From Limnohabitans sp. (GTDB taxonomy: Bacteria; Pseudomonadota; Gammaproteobacteria; Burkholderiales; Burkholderiaceae_C): a DNA stretch of 64,000 nt. Position numbers and translations under genes: made by a program. Each line of letters begins with the position of its first letter. The first letter of the stretch is position 1. Positions 56,350-64,000 of this stretch are shown one piece after another. The DNA is taken from positions 1 through 64,000 of the forward strand of contig VERE01000014.1 in NCBI GenBank assembly GCA_018882835.1. Direction: 5' to 3'. The notes beneath the pieces were generated by a model that saw only the letters and a list, made by a program, of their open reading frames with translations, was not told the origin of the DNA and did not search any database.

Positions 56350-57333
56350 ATGAACCGACGTGATTTCTGCGGCAGAGCCGCCGCACTGAGCGTGTCCTTT
56401 TCCCTACCGGGTGTTTCGTACGCTCAAAGGCAGATGGACCAATTGCGTATCTTTGTAGGCTTTCCGGCAGGTGGCGCCACCGATTCAATAGCCCGCCATA
56501 TCGCTGAGGGGGTGCGACCAGGCTACGCACGTGCCGCGATTGTTGAAAACAAACCCGGTTTGGCAAGCCGCTTTGCGTTGGACGCAATGAAACGCTATCC
56601 GTCTGACGGCAGCGCAATGGTGGTAATGCCTGAGACCGTTGTCACGCTGATACCCCACGTAGATCCCGGTCCGAGCACGCCCACGCTGGCAGACGTGGTA
56701 CCCGTTACTCCCTGCGCGGTGCTACGACAGGGTTTTGCTGTGGGCCCCATGGTGCCCGCTTCGGTTAAAACAATGCGGGAATTTCTGGCGTGGGCCAAGG
56801 CCAACCCGACGCTGGCCAACTACGGTACGCCGGGACCCAATTCGCCACAGCGTTTCCTGATGCAGGAGTTGTTACGCGAAGCAGGTATCCCGCTCAATCA
56901 CATTCCGTACAAGGGTTCCATGCCTGGCATCGTCGATTTACTCGGTGGCCAGATCGCGACATTCGTTTCGCCAATTGGCGACTCCATGCCACATATTAAA
57001 GAAGGCCGCTTACGCCTGCTGGGCGTGGCGAGCCGAAACCGGTCAAAACTTTTGCCTGGAGTCCCCACTCTCGCGGAGCAAGGCTTCATGGACAAGATCG
57101 GAGACGAATTTTCGGCTGTCGTCATGGCCAAGGGCACACCTGCAGAGATTGTGGAAGCTGCGGCCAAGGCCATCACTCAGGTGTTCACGCAACCTACGGT
57201 CGTGCAAGCACTGGCCAGCCTGGGCATGGAACCGCACGCCAGCTCACCGGTCGAATATGCTCAATTCCTGCGTGAAAATCACAAACTATGGGGAGAGCGC
57301 GTCAAAGCCTCCGGATTCAAGCCCGAAGCTTAA
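56350..57333 (+). CDS. Bug-family (TctC-like) receptor linked to the mhp cluster
   Basis: A 327-residue periplasmic binding protein. A twin-arginine-like start NRRDFCGRAAALSVSFSLPGVSYAQ is followed by 'LRIFVGFPAGGATDSIARHIAEG' and 'HIPYKGSMPGIVDLLGGQIATFVSP'. The usual early APDGYTL motif is replaced by 'YPSDGSAMVVMP'. No membrane partner is nearby. Shared operator-like palindromes suggest co-regulation with the catabolic genes and a role in substrate capture. Confidence 0.88.
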   Translation: MNRRDFCGRAAALSVSFSLPGVSYAQRQMDQLRIFVGFPAGGATDSIARHIAEGVRPGYARAAIVENKPGLASRFALDAMKRYPSDGSAMVVMPETVVTLIPHVDPGPSTPTLADVVPVTPCAVLRQGFAVGPMVPASVKTMREFLAWAKANPTLANYGTPGPNSPQRFLMQELLREAGIPLNHIPYKGSMPGIVDLLGGQIATFVSPIGDSMPHIKEGRLRLLGVASRNRSKLLPGVPTLAEQGFMDKIGDEFSAVVMAKGTPAEIVEAAAKAITQVFTQPTVVQALASLGMEPHASSPVEYAQFLRENHKLWGERVKASGFKPEA

Positions 57334-57405
57334 ATCGTCATCCTCGAGTACGTATGGCCACAGAAGTATGGCCAGCGCGGTGTCTTGCTCCAGCACTCGG
57401 CAGTG

Positions 57406-57447
57406 CATACCTGAGACATGGTTGACAGTTTGTACCAATTACATCGT
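57406..57447 (+). repeat. 42-bp direct repeat, copy B
   Basis: It is in the same orientation as copy A at 45365-45406, with the identical 23-bp core at 57414-57436. It lies between the Bug receptor and the AraC regulator, and so closes the segment that carries the AbiE remnant and mhp-like cluster. Confidence 0.9.
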
Positions 57448-57463
57448 TGAAACCCGCGACGCT

Positions 57464-58423
57464 TCAATGGGAATGCTGGTTCAAGGTGTGTGAGGGCAGT
57501 TCGCCAAACAGGCGCTTGTAGTCCTGTGCGAACTGACTCAGGTGCCAAAAACCCCAGTGCGAGGCGATGTCCTGGATGGACGCCCCGGCAGGTGCCTGCC
57601 GCAATGCGCGCCGCACACCGTTGAGGCGCAGCGTTTTCAGGTACTTGACAGGCGTGGTGCCCAGGACGTCTTGAAAGCAGTAGTTGAGCTTGCGGCGACT
57701 GGTGCCTACCCTGCTGCATACTTCCAGAATAGACAGTGGCTCATCCGCATGCCCCATCATGAGTTCGCAGGCACGGTCAACCAATTTCTTGCGTCGTTCC
57801 AGGCTGGGTAATTCAGAGGTGTCTACCTGGGGCGGCAGGGCCTCTAGCCATTCCATCAAAATTTCGTCGCGCAATTGGCGCACGGCCTGTGGGTCGGATT
57901 GCCGTTGATCCAGTACGCTTGCTTGCGCGAACACAGCCAGCTGCAGATCACGCAAATTTTGCGCCTTGACGTCGGTGGTGGGCAGCACCAATTGTTTTTC
58001 GAGCCAATGTGCAAGGGGTTTTTGGTACATGCGCTCCCACAACGGATTGAGCAGGCTGCGCTCAACCACCAAAGCGATCAAGCTGAAGTGTGCAGGGGTT
58101 GTCAGATCCACTTCGTCGCCCTTGCCGCACATGATGGCATGTGCGGGCACCCGCTGTCCGTTGAAAAAGAGGGGCTTGGAATCCAGTAGTGCCATGGCAA
58201 ACCCATACACACCCTCATTCAGCTTGCCTCGCTGGCGCAAGGCGAGGTTCGTGTCTTCGCGCAGCAACGTCACCTCGGGCAGCCGCACTTGTTGAAGACG
58301 CCCTGCAAACTTGCCCGCAGAGAGCTGCTCGTAATGCAACGCCCAGCCCTCTTGCGCCATGGCATGCTGGTCGATGTCGTGGGTATCCAATGTTTGAATC
58401 ACAGTCGATTCTTGGCGGGTCAT
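57464..58423 (-). CDS. AraC-family transcriptional regulator
   Basis: A 319-residue regulator. The N-terminal part resembles the ligand-sensing domain of FeaR/EutR-like proteins, and the C-terminal two helix-turn-helix units are at about 225-319 (LSILEVCSRVGTSRRKLNYCFQDVLGTTPVKYLKTLRLNGVRRAL, then IQDIASHWGFWHLSQFAQDYKRLFGELPS). It is divergent from the aldehyde dehydrogenase/aminotransferase operon with a 220-bp gap, so it probably activates it. ATG 58423 is chosen; the frame continues 23 codons upstream. Confidence 0.9.
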   Translation of the reverse strand: MTRQESTVIQTLDTHDIDQHAMAQEGWALHYEQLSAGKFAGRLQQVRLPEVTLLREDTNLALRQRGKLNEGVYGFAMALLDSKPLFFNGQRVPAHAIMCGKGDEVDLTTPAHFSLIALVVERSLLNPLWERMYQKPLAHWLEKQLVLPTTDVKAQNLRDLQLAVFAQASVLDQRQSDPQAVRQLRDEILMEWLEALPPQVDTSELPSLERRKKLVDRACELMMGHADEPLSILEVCSRVGTSRRKLNYCFQDVLGTTPVKYLKTLRLNGVRRALRQAPAGASIQDIASHWGFWHLSQFAQDYKRLFGELPSHTLNQHSH

Positions 58424-58643
58424 GTCTGGCCTCGGGCCGGTACACCCTGGGACAGGGCTGCTCGAGCATGAATGAACGATGTCATAGATCAAGGCAGGCC
58501 CTGATCAGGGTAAACCACAGGTGATCGCTGCTGACTTTTGATATCGGGTGACAACCCCCCTGCCTAAGATTGTCTTGTAGGCAGGCGTTGATCAAAACCG
58601 ATGAACGCCTGGCGGTTTGATTGCGAATTGACTGGAATTGGAA

Positions 58644-60128
58644 ATGAATCAAGAGCTCATCAATCAACTTCGTGACCAGCCTGTTCAGCCGCAAAGCTTG
58701 CTCATCGATGGTCGCTGGGAACAAGCCGTTTCCGGCAAAAATCTGCCTGTCATTTCCCCCATCGATGGAAAGCAACTGTGCACTCTGGCGCTCGCCGATC
58801 GCACGGATGTAGACCGCGCTGTGGGGGCTGCCCGAAAGAGCTATGAATCTGGCGCATGGTCCCGCATGGCGCCAGCCGAACGCAAAAAAGTGCTGCACCG
58901 GATAGCCGGCCTGATCGAGGCACACCATGCCGAGCTTGCTGTTCTGGGCGTGCGAGACAACGGCACTGAAATTGCCATGGCCTGGAAGGCTGAGCCAGGC
59001 AGTGCTGCAGCCACGTTTCGCTATTACGCCGAGTGCGTGGACAAGGTCAATGGTGAAATTGCGCCCACGCCCGATGGCACCCTGGGCCTGATCCACAAAG
59101 AGCCGGTGGGCGTGGTGGCTGTCATCGTGCCTTGGAACTTCCCCCTCATGATTGGAGCCTGGAAAATTGCTCCCGCACTCGCGGCAGGAAACTCTGTCGT
59201 GCTCAAACCTTCCGAAGACGCGTCGCTTTCTCTGCTTCGTCTGGCGCAGTTGTGCCTGGATGCGGGCTTGCCGCCTGGCGTGCTCAATGTCGTGACGGGC
59301 ACAGGCGCCGAGGCGGGGGATGCACTGGCAAGGCACAGGGATGTGGACATTCTGACGTTCACCGGCTCTGGCGCTGTGGGACGGCTATTGCTCAAGGCGT
59401 CGGCGGAGTCCAATCTCAAGCGCGTCTTTTTGGAGTTGGGCGGCAAGTCGCCCAACATCGTGTTCCAGGATGCCCCTGACCTGGCCCAGGCTGCCAAAGT
59501 CTCAGCCATGGGTATCTTTCGCAACAGCGGCCAGGTGTGCGTTGCGGGCTCGCGCCTGCTGGTGCAACGCGCTGTGCACGACGAGTTCGTCGATTTGGTT
59601 CTAAAAGTAGCCAACAGCCTGCGTGTTGGCGACCCCCTGGATGTGACCACAGACATTGGCGCTGTGGGCAGTGCACGCCAATTGGCACGCAACCAAGGTA
59701 TGTTGACGCGCGCGCTGGAGCAGGGCGCGCGGCTAAGAACAGGAGGTCAGGTCATTGCCCCCGTTGCGGGTGGAAATTACATGAGCCCTGCGGTGCTGGA
59801 TGCCGTGCAGCCTGAGATGGAAATTGCCCAGCAAGAGGTGTTTGGCCCCATTCTGGCGGTGATGCCCTTCGATACCGAGGCGCAGGCTGTTCAGCTGGCC
59901 AACGGAACCGAGTTCGGCTTGGCCGCTGGCGTGTGGACCGGTAATCTCTCACGAGCCCACCGCATGGTGCGCGCAATCAAGGCCGGGGTAGTGCATGTCA
60001 ATACTTATGGCGGTCCCGATATCACCGTGCCTTTGGGCGGCGTTCGGCAATCAGGCAACGGGCACGACAAGTCCATGCACGCCCTCGACAAATACCTGGA
60101 CCTGAAAACTGCCTGGATCCAGCTTTGA
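58644..60128 (+). CDS. NAD(P)-dependent aldehyde dehydrogenase (PuuC/betaine-aldehyde type)
   Basis: A 494-residue ALDH with general base Glu264 (FLELGGKSPN) and catalytic Cys299 (GQVCVAG), the PWNFPLMIGAWKIAPALAAGN loop and the FTGSGAVGR cofactor motif. Length and pattern fit gamma-glutamyl-aminobutyraldehyde or aminoaldehyde dehydrogenases. Together with the aminotransferase that follows, it suggests amine to aldehyde to acid conversion. ATG 58644 is preferred to a TTG two codons upstream. Confidence 0.92.
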   Translation: MNQELINQLRDQPVQPQSLLIDGRWEQAVSGKNLPVISPIDGKQLCTLALADRTDVDRAVGAARKSYESGAWSRMAPAERKKVLHRIAGLIEAHHAELAVLGVRDNGTEIAMAWKAEPGSAAATFRYYAECVDKVNGEIAPTPDGTLGLIHKEPVGVVAVIVPWNFPLMIGAWKIAPALAAGNSVVLKPSEDASLSLLRLAQLCLDAGLPPGVLNVVTGTGAEAGDALARHRDVDILTFTGSGAVGRLLLKASAESNLKRVFLELGGKSPNIVFQDAPDLAQAAKVSAMGIFRNSGQVCVAGSRLLVQRAVHDEFVDLVLKVANSLRVGDPLDVTTDIGAVGSARQLARNQGMLTRALEQGARLRTGGQVIAPVAGGNYMSPAVLDAVQPEMEIAQQEVFGPILAVMPFDTEAQAVQLANGTEFGLAAGVWTGNLSRAHRMVRAIKAGVVHVNTYGGPDITVPLGGVRQSGNGHDKSMHALDKYLDLKTAWIQL

Positions 60129-60144
60129 ACTTTGAAAGCCAAAC

Positions 60145-61509
60145 ATGAACAACGATCAACTCAAAGCCGACAATGCGCAATACCTGTGGCACCCCATGGC
60201 GCATCCCGGGGCGATGAAAAAAACAACCCCCGACATCATTGCCAAAGGCGAAGGCTGCTGGATCTGGGATGTGGATGGGCACAAAATGCTCGACGGTGTG
60301 GGTGGCTTGTGGGCGTGCAATTTGGGCCACAGCAATCGGCCTGTGATTGACGCCATCGTGGCGCAGATGAACGAGCTGCCCTTCTTTAACGTCTTTCGTG
60401 GCACCACCCATGTGCGGGCGATTGAGCTGTCCAAGCGGCTGGTGCAGATGATGCAGCCCGAGGGCGTGGCCGCCGTCATGTTCTCCAATGGCGGTTCCGA
60501 TGCGGTGGAAGGTGCTTTGAAAGTGGCGCGTCAATACTGGAAGCTCAAGGGCCAGGCGGACCGTTACAAATTCATCAGCCTTCGCCAGGGCTACCACGGC
60601 GTGCACTTTGGTGGCATGAGCGTGAACGGCAACACCAATTTTCGTCGCGCCTACGAACCCTTGCTGCCAGGGTGTTTTCACATCGACACACCCTGGGCAT
60701 ACCACAACCCCTACACCGACGACCCCATTCGCCTGGGAGAAATCTGCGCTGAGTTGCTGGAGCGGGAGATCGTGTTCCAAGGACCGGACACCGTGGCGGC
60801 TTTCATTGCCGAGCCGGTGCAGGGTGCAGGCGGAGTGATCGTGCCACCGCCCAACTACTGGCCGCTGGTGCGCCAGATTTGCGATAAGCACGGCGTGCTG
60901 CTGATCGCTGACGAGGTGGTGACCGGTTTGGGTCGCAGTGGTGAGCTGTTTGGAACTCGCCTGTGGGGGGTGAACGCCGACATGTGGTGTCTCGCCAAAG
61001 GTATTTCCTCTGGCTACATCCCATTGGGCGCAACCGCCATCAACCGGCGCATCGCTGAGGTCTTTGATGCAGACACCACCGGAGCGGCTTCTCTTTCACA
61101 CGGCTACACCTACAGCGCCCATCCGGTGGCGGCGGCGGCGGCGCTGGCAACGCTGGATCAAATCGAGGCGCTGGACATCCCCGGCCATGCCGCTCGGGTG
61201 GGGGCACACATGCAAGCGCGTTTGCGCAAACTGACGGACACTTGCAGCTTTGTGGGCGATGTGCGTGGCGTGGGCCTCATGCTGGGGATCGAGATGGTGA
61301 GCGACAAAGCCAGGCGTATTCCCCTGGCCCGCAGCAGCGACATTTCGGCACGTGTCGCCAAGGCAGCGTACCAGGCTGGCCTGATGGTGCGTATTTCAGG
61401 TCCTAACCTGATCCTTTCTCCCCCACTGACCATCACCCGCGAAGAGGTGGACTTCATGTGCGATGTGCTCGAAAGCGCATTTGCCGCCGTCGAGGAGGGG
61501 CGTGCATGA
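60145..61509 (+). CDS. Class III (omega) aminotransferase
   Basis: A 454-residue PLP enzyme. The PLP lysine is Lys285 (WCLAKGISSGYIPLGA), the cofactor Asp is in LLIADEVVTG, and the N-terminal 'LWHPMAHPG' with 'GVGGLWACNLGH' is typical of omega-amino acid:pyruvate and putrescine/spermidine aminotransferases. It would convert a terminal amine to an aldehyde for the preceding dehydrogenase. The stop overlaps the next ATG (ATGA). Confidence 0.92.
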   Translation: MNNDQLKADNAQYLWHPMAHPGAMKKTTPDIIAKGEGCWIWDVDGHKMLDGVGGLWACNLGHSNRPVIDAIVAQMNELPFFNVFRGTTHVRAIELSKRLVQMMQPEGVAAVMFSNGGSDAVEGALKVARQYWKLKGQADRYKFISLRQGYHGVHFGGMSVNGNTNFRRAYEPLLPGCFHIDTPWAYHNPYTDDPIRLGEICAELLEREIVFQGPDTVAAFIAEPVQGAGGVIVPPPNYWPLVRQICDKHGVLLIADEVVTGLGRSGELFGTRLWGVNADMWCLAKGISSGYIPLGATAINRRIAEVFDADTTGAASLSHGYTYSAHPVAAAAALATLDQIEALDIPGHAARVGAHMQARLRKLTDTCSFVGDVRGVGLMLGIEMVSDKARRIPLARSSDISARVAKAAYQAGLMVRISGPNLILSPPLTITREEVDFMCDVLESAFAAVEEGRA

Positions 61510-62747
61510 CAACCGCTCGCATCCTGATTGTGGGGACTGTCGACACCAAGAGCGACGAGATTGGCTTTTTGTGCGAACAGGTGCGCGCTGCCGGGGCAGA
61601 GCCCCTGATCATGGATGTTGGCGTGTTGGCGCGAGGCCATGTGACGCCTGACATCACCAACGAAGAGGTCGCGCGAGCGGCGGGTGTGACGCTGCAGCAA
61701 GTCATCGACAGTGGCGACGAGAACAGTGCCATGGCGTTGATGGCGCAAGGCGCAAGTGCCCTGTCGATTCAATTGCACCGTGCCGGCCGCATGAACGGTT
61801 TGCTGGCGTTGGGGGGAACCATGGGCACCGACTTGGCGCTCGACGTGGCCAGCAGCCTTCCCCTGGGGGTGCCGAAGGTCGTGCTGTCTACAGTGGCTTT
61901 TTCCCCCTTGCTGCCACCCGAGCGCATGCCGCCAGACCTGATCATGGTCTTGTGGGCGGGTGGCTTGTATGGCCTCAATAGTCTGTGCCAGTCCGCGCTT
62001 GCGCAGGCGGCTGGCGCGGTGGTTGGGGCCAGCCGGCTGGCCCGCCGGCCAAGCTTTGACCGACCTGTGGTGGGAATGACATCGCTGGGCTCAAGTTGCT
62101 TGAAATACATGGTGCAACTGCAGCCTGAACTGGACCAGCGTGGCTTTGATCTGGCGGTGTTCCATACCACCGGCATGGGGGGGCGAGCCTTCGAGTCCCT
62201 GGCCGCCCAGGGGCAATTTGCTTGCGTCATGGACTTCAGTTTGCAAGAAATGGTCAACCAGATGGGAGGCTCGGTCGTCAGTGCAGGTCCTGAGCGTTTG
62301 CTGGGGGCGGGCCGCCAGAAGGTGCCCATGATCGTGGCGCCAGGGGCCACTGACCTGGTGGACTATCCGGCCTGGGGCGAGATGCCTGTGCGATTCGCAG
62401 GGCGGCCATCACATGAACACAACCGTCTTATTGCCTCCGTCGGGGTCGACCCGGCCATGCGTCGGGAATTCGCCCGTGAACTTGCCAGCCGGCTGCGCCA
62501 GTCGCAAGGGCCGGTGCATCTCATCTTGCCGCAGCAAGGCATCGAAGAGTGGGACCGGTCCGGCGCCCCCTTGCACGACCCTGAGGGCTTGGCCGCCTTG
62601 CTGGACGAATGCCGTCACTGTGATTGGGGAAACGCACAGCTGTCATGGATAGACGCTCACATCAACGATGCTGCCTTTGTGCAACAGGTGCTGGCAGTCT
62701 TTGACGACTGGCTGGCGCAAGGGGTGGTCAAGCAAAAAGCATCATGA
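61506..62747 (+). CDS. Tm-1-like ATP-binding / UPF0261 family protein
   Basis: A 413-residue protein matching the two-domain Tm-1-like family (N-terminal ILIVGTVDTKSDEIGFL; ALGGTMGTDLAL; VGMTSLGSSCLKYMVQLQPEL; C-terminal 'VDYPAWG...FAGRPSHEHN'). The plant Tm-1 relative binds viral replicase. Bacterial members often sit in catabolic operons beside TIM-barrel partners, and their reaction is unknown. Here it is coupled by ATGA overlaps to both the aminotransferase and the HAD gene, with no TIM-barrel partner. Confidence 0.85.
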   Translation: MTTARILIVGTVDTKSDEIGFLCEQVRAAGAEPLIMDVGVLARGHVTPDITNEEVARAAGVTLQQVIDSGDENSAMALMAQGASALSIQLHRAGRMNGLLALGGTMGTDLALDVASSLPLGVPKVVLSTVAFSPLLPPERMPPDLIMVLWAGGLYGLNSLCQSALAQAAGAVVGASRLARRPSFDRPVVGMTSLGSSCLKYMVQLQPELDQRGFDLAVFHTTGMGGRAFESLAAQGQFACVMDFSLQEMVNQMGGSVVSAGPERLLGAGRQKVPMIVAPGATDLVDYPAWGEMPVRFAGRPSHEHNRLIASVGVDPAMRREFARELASRLRQSQGPVHLILPQQGIEEWDRSGAPLHDPEGLAALLDECRHCDWGNAQLSWIDAHINDAAFVQQVLAVFDDWLAQGVVKQKAS

Positions 62748-63400
62748 GCCTGCCATCCACCAAAGCACTGGTCCTCGATTTTGGGGGCGTCATCAGTCGC
62801 ACATTGTTTGAAACCCATGACTTGAGCGAAGCCGCGCTGGGTTTGGCGCCAGGCACCCTGACTTGGCGCGGCCCTTTTGCGCCAGAGACAGATCCGCTAT
62901 GGCAAGCGATGCAGGCAGACCAAATCACGGAGCGCGATTACTGGTTAGCACGCACCCGTACCGTGGGCAAGATGGTGGGGGAAACCTGGAATGACATGCA
63001 GACCTTCGTCCAGCGCGCGCGGGGAGCCGATGTGGAAGCGGTCATCCGCCCCGAAGCCATCGCCGCCGTGCACCAGGCCAAGGCCGCAGGCTGCAAGCTG
63101 GCCGTGTTGTCCAATGAGTTGGATTTGTTTTACGGCGCCCGTTTTCGCGAGCGCTTACCCCTGCTGCAATGCTTTGACGTGATCATTGATGCGACCTACA
63201 CCGGCATTCTCAAACCCGACCGCCGAGCCTATGAAATGTGCAGCCAGGCTCTGGGCTTGTGGGGTGACGATTGCGTTTTTGTGGATGACCAATTCCGCAA
63301 TGTGCAGGGGGCAATCCAGCTTGGCTGGCAAGTGGTGCAGTTCGACGTGACACAGCCCGCCGATTCATTCCAACGTGCATTGCGGTTGCTTGGGGTATGA
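62744..63400 (+). CDS. HAD-superfamily hydrolase
   Basis: A 218-residue HAD protein. Motif I is VLDFGGVIS with nucleophile Asp12, motif II is LAVLSNE, motif III Lys lies in GILKPDRRAYE, and motif IV is FVDDQFRN. The cap is helical, as in epoxide-hydrolase N-domain or haloacid-type phosphatases. It overlaps the Tm-1-like gene by 4 bp. The substrate is unknown; a phosphorylated intermediate of the operon is possible. Confidence 0.88.
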   Translation: MSLPSTKALVLDFGGVISRTLFETHDLSEAALGLAPGTLTWRGPFAPETDPLWQAMQADQITERDYWLARTRTVGKMVGETWNDMQTFVQRARGADVEAVIRPEAIAAVHQAKAAGCKLAVLSNELDLFYGARFRERLPLLQCFDVIIDATYTGILKPDRRAYEMCSQALGLWGDDCVFVDDQFRNVQGAIQLGWQVVQFDVTQPADSFQRALRLLGV

Positions 63401-63519
63401 GTTCGTGCAGGTGAGACAAGTCTCAGGCGAGCGATTTCAAGCCAAAACCTTCCCCCTTCAAATTGTGAAAAAATAACCCTTCGACCGCCCGCGTCCATCT
63501 AAATACACCAGGAGACACC

Positions 63520-64000
63520 ATGAGCGCCGCCATCAGAATTCGAGCATCCAAGATCTTTTTCGCCATGGGCCTGGGTTGGGCCGCTGTGACCGCGTTGGCC
63601 CAGACGGCATCCGCCTACCCTGAAAAAACTGTGAAGGTCATCATTCCCTTCCCGCCCGGCGGCACACTGGACAAGATTGGCCGCATGCTGGCCCAGAAAA
63701 TGGGAGAGCAACTGGGGCAAAGTTTCATCGTCGAAAACCGTCCCGGTGGCAACGGCATCATTGGCGCTGATGTCGTGGCGAAAGCACCCGCGGACGGCTA
63801 CACGCTGCTCTTCAATGCCAGTACCTTCGTCACTGCACCCATGACCATGAAGTCAGTGCCTTACAAGGTGGAGGCCGATTTCTCGCCCATCGGTTTGGTG
63901 GCCTCGGCGCCCTTGTCGATCGCCATCAGCAACAAATTGGGCGCTCAAGACCTCAAGTCCTTGATCAGTGTGGGCCGGGCGCAGCCACAAGCCTTGAATT
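63520..64000 (+). CDS. Bug-family (TctC-like) receptor, 3'-truncated by window end
   Basis: 160 codons are visible and the frame is still open at the edge. A signal peptide ends near TASA (about residue 31) and is followed by 'YPEKTVKVIIPFPPGGTLDKIGRML', 'FIVENRPGGNGIIGADVVAKA' and PADGYTLLFN, the Bug family hallmarks. GGAG lies 6 bases before the ATG. It follows the amine-catabolism operon by 119 bp and may capture its substrate. Confidence 0.92.
   Translation, partial: MSAAIRIRASKIFFAMGLGWAAVTALAQTASAYPEKTVKVIIPFPPGGTLDKIGRMLAQKMGEQLGQSFIVENRPGGNGIIGADVVAKAPADGYTLLFNASTFVTAPMTMKSVPYKVEADFSPIGLVASAPLSIAISNKLGAQDLKSLISVGRAQPQALN

Noticed and set aside
57330-57719. Minus-strand frame crossing repeat copy B as a transposase fragment
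   Set aside because: Most of it overlaps the AraC gene in another frame and the part over the repeat has no recognisable transposase motif.

Overview
The window looks like the chromosome of a betaproteobacterium of the order Burkholderiales, most likely family Comamonadaceae. This rests on three things. The core gene orders are typical of that group: TPR-lolB-ispE-tRNAGln-prs-rplY-pth, rapZ-recN-nadK/hrcA, and a cox accessory cluster with SURF1, CtaA, CtaB and SCO. Several orphan Bug-type solute receptors are present. Most of the DNA is GC-rich. No species can be named from the sequence alone.

Layout. 1-15.0 kb is a catabolic region. It holds a branched-chain amino-acid-type (Liv) ABC transporter with a fused LivH-LivM permease, and a NicAB-like molybdenum hydroxylase whose large subunit ends in a tri-haem cytochrome c. 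These are followed by a flavin hydroxylase, a LysR regulator, an NTF2-like protein, a Bug receptor, a hydroxyquinol-type intradiol dioxygenase, a Dabb protein, a TauE/SafE permease and a MaoC-type hydratase. 15.0-44.9 kb is mostly housekeeping: trmL, comF, a bioC-like gene, SURF1, a fused ctaA-ctaB haem A/haem O synthase, SCO, rpoH, ftsY, two M16 peptidases, rsmD, coaD, a Dpp-like peptide ABC operon, ferredoxin, pth, rplY, prs, tRNA-Gln, ispE, lolB, a TPR protein, mutM, mutY, rapZ, recN, nadK and hrcA. A perfect CIRCE operator sits upstream of rpoH, and its cognate repressor gene hrcA lies 22 kb away in the same window.

45.07-45.35 kb holds a tRNA gene with a CAU anticodon that is split by a group I intron of about 206 nt. 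It closely resembles the Azoarcus tRNA-Ile(CAU) intron, and the P1 helix with its U-G splice-site pair can be drawn directly. Immediately downstream, an imperfect 42-bp direct repeat opens a 12-kb segment closed by the second copy at 57.4 kb. The segment holds a decayed AbiE-like cassette, an IclR regulator, a 4-hydroxyacetophenone-monooxygenase-like Baeyer-Villiger enzyme, and an mhp-type meta-cleavage set (mhpB, mhpC-like, mhpD, an NTF2-like protein, a HpcH/HpaI aldolase, mhpA), then a Bug receptor. Three related 17-bp palindromes precede the Baeyer-Villiger gene, mhpB and the Bug gene. They are candidate operators for the IclR protein. The segment looks less GC-rich than its surroundings and was probably acquired.

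57.5-64 kb holds an AraC-type regulator facing an aldehyde dehydrogenase / class III aminotransferase / Tm-1-like / HAD operon, which suggests amine catabolism. The window ends inside a third Bug receptor gene.
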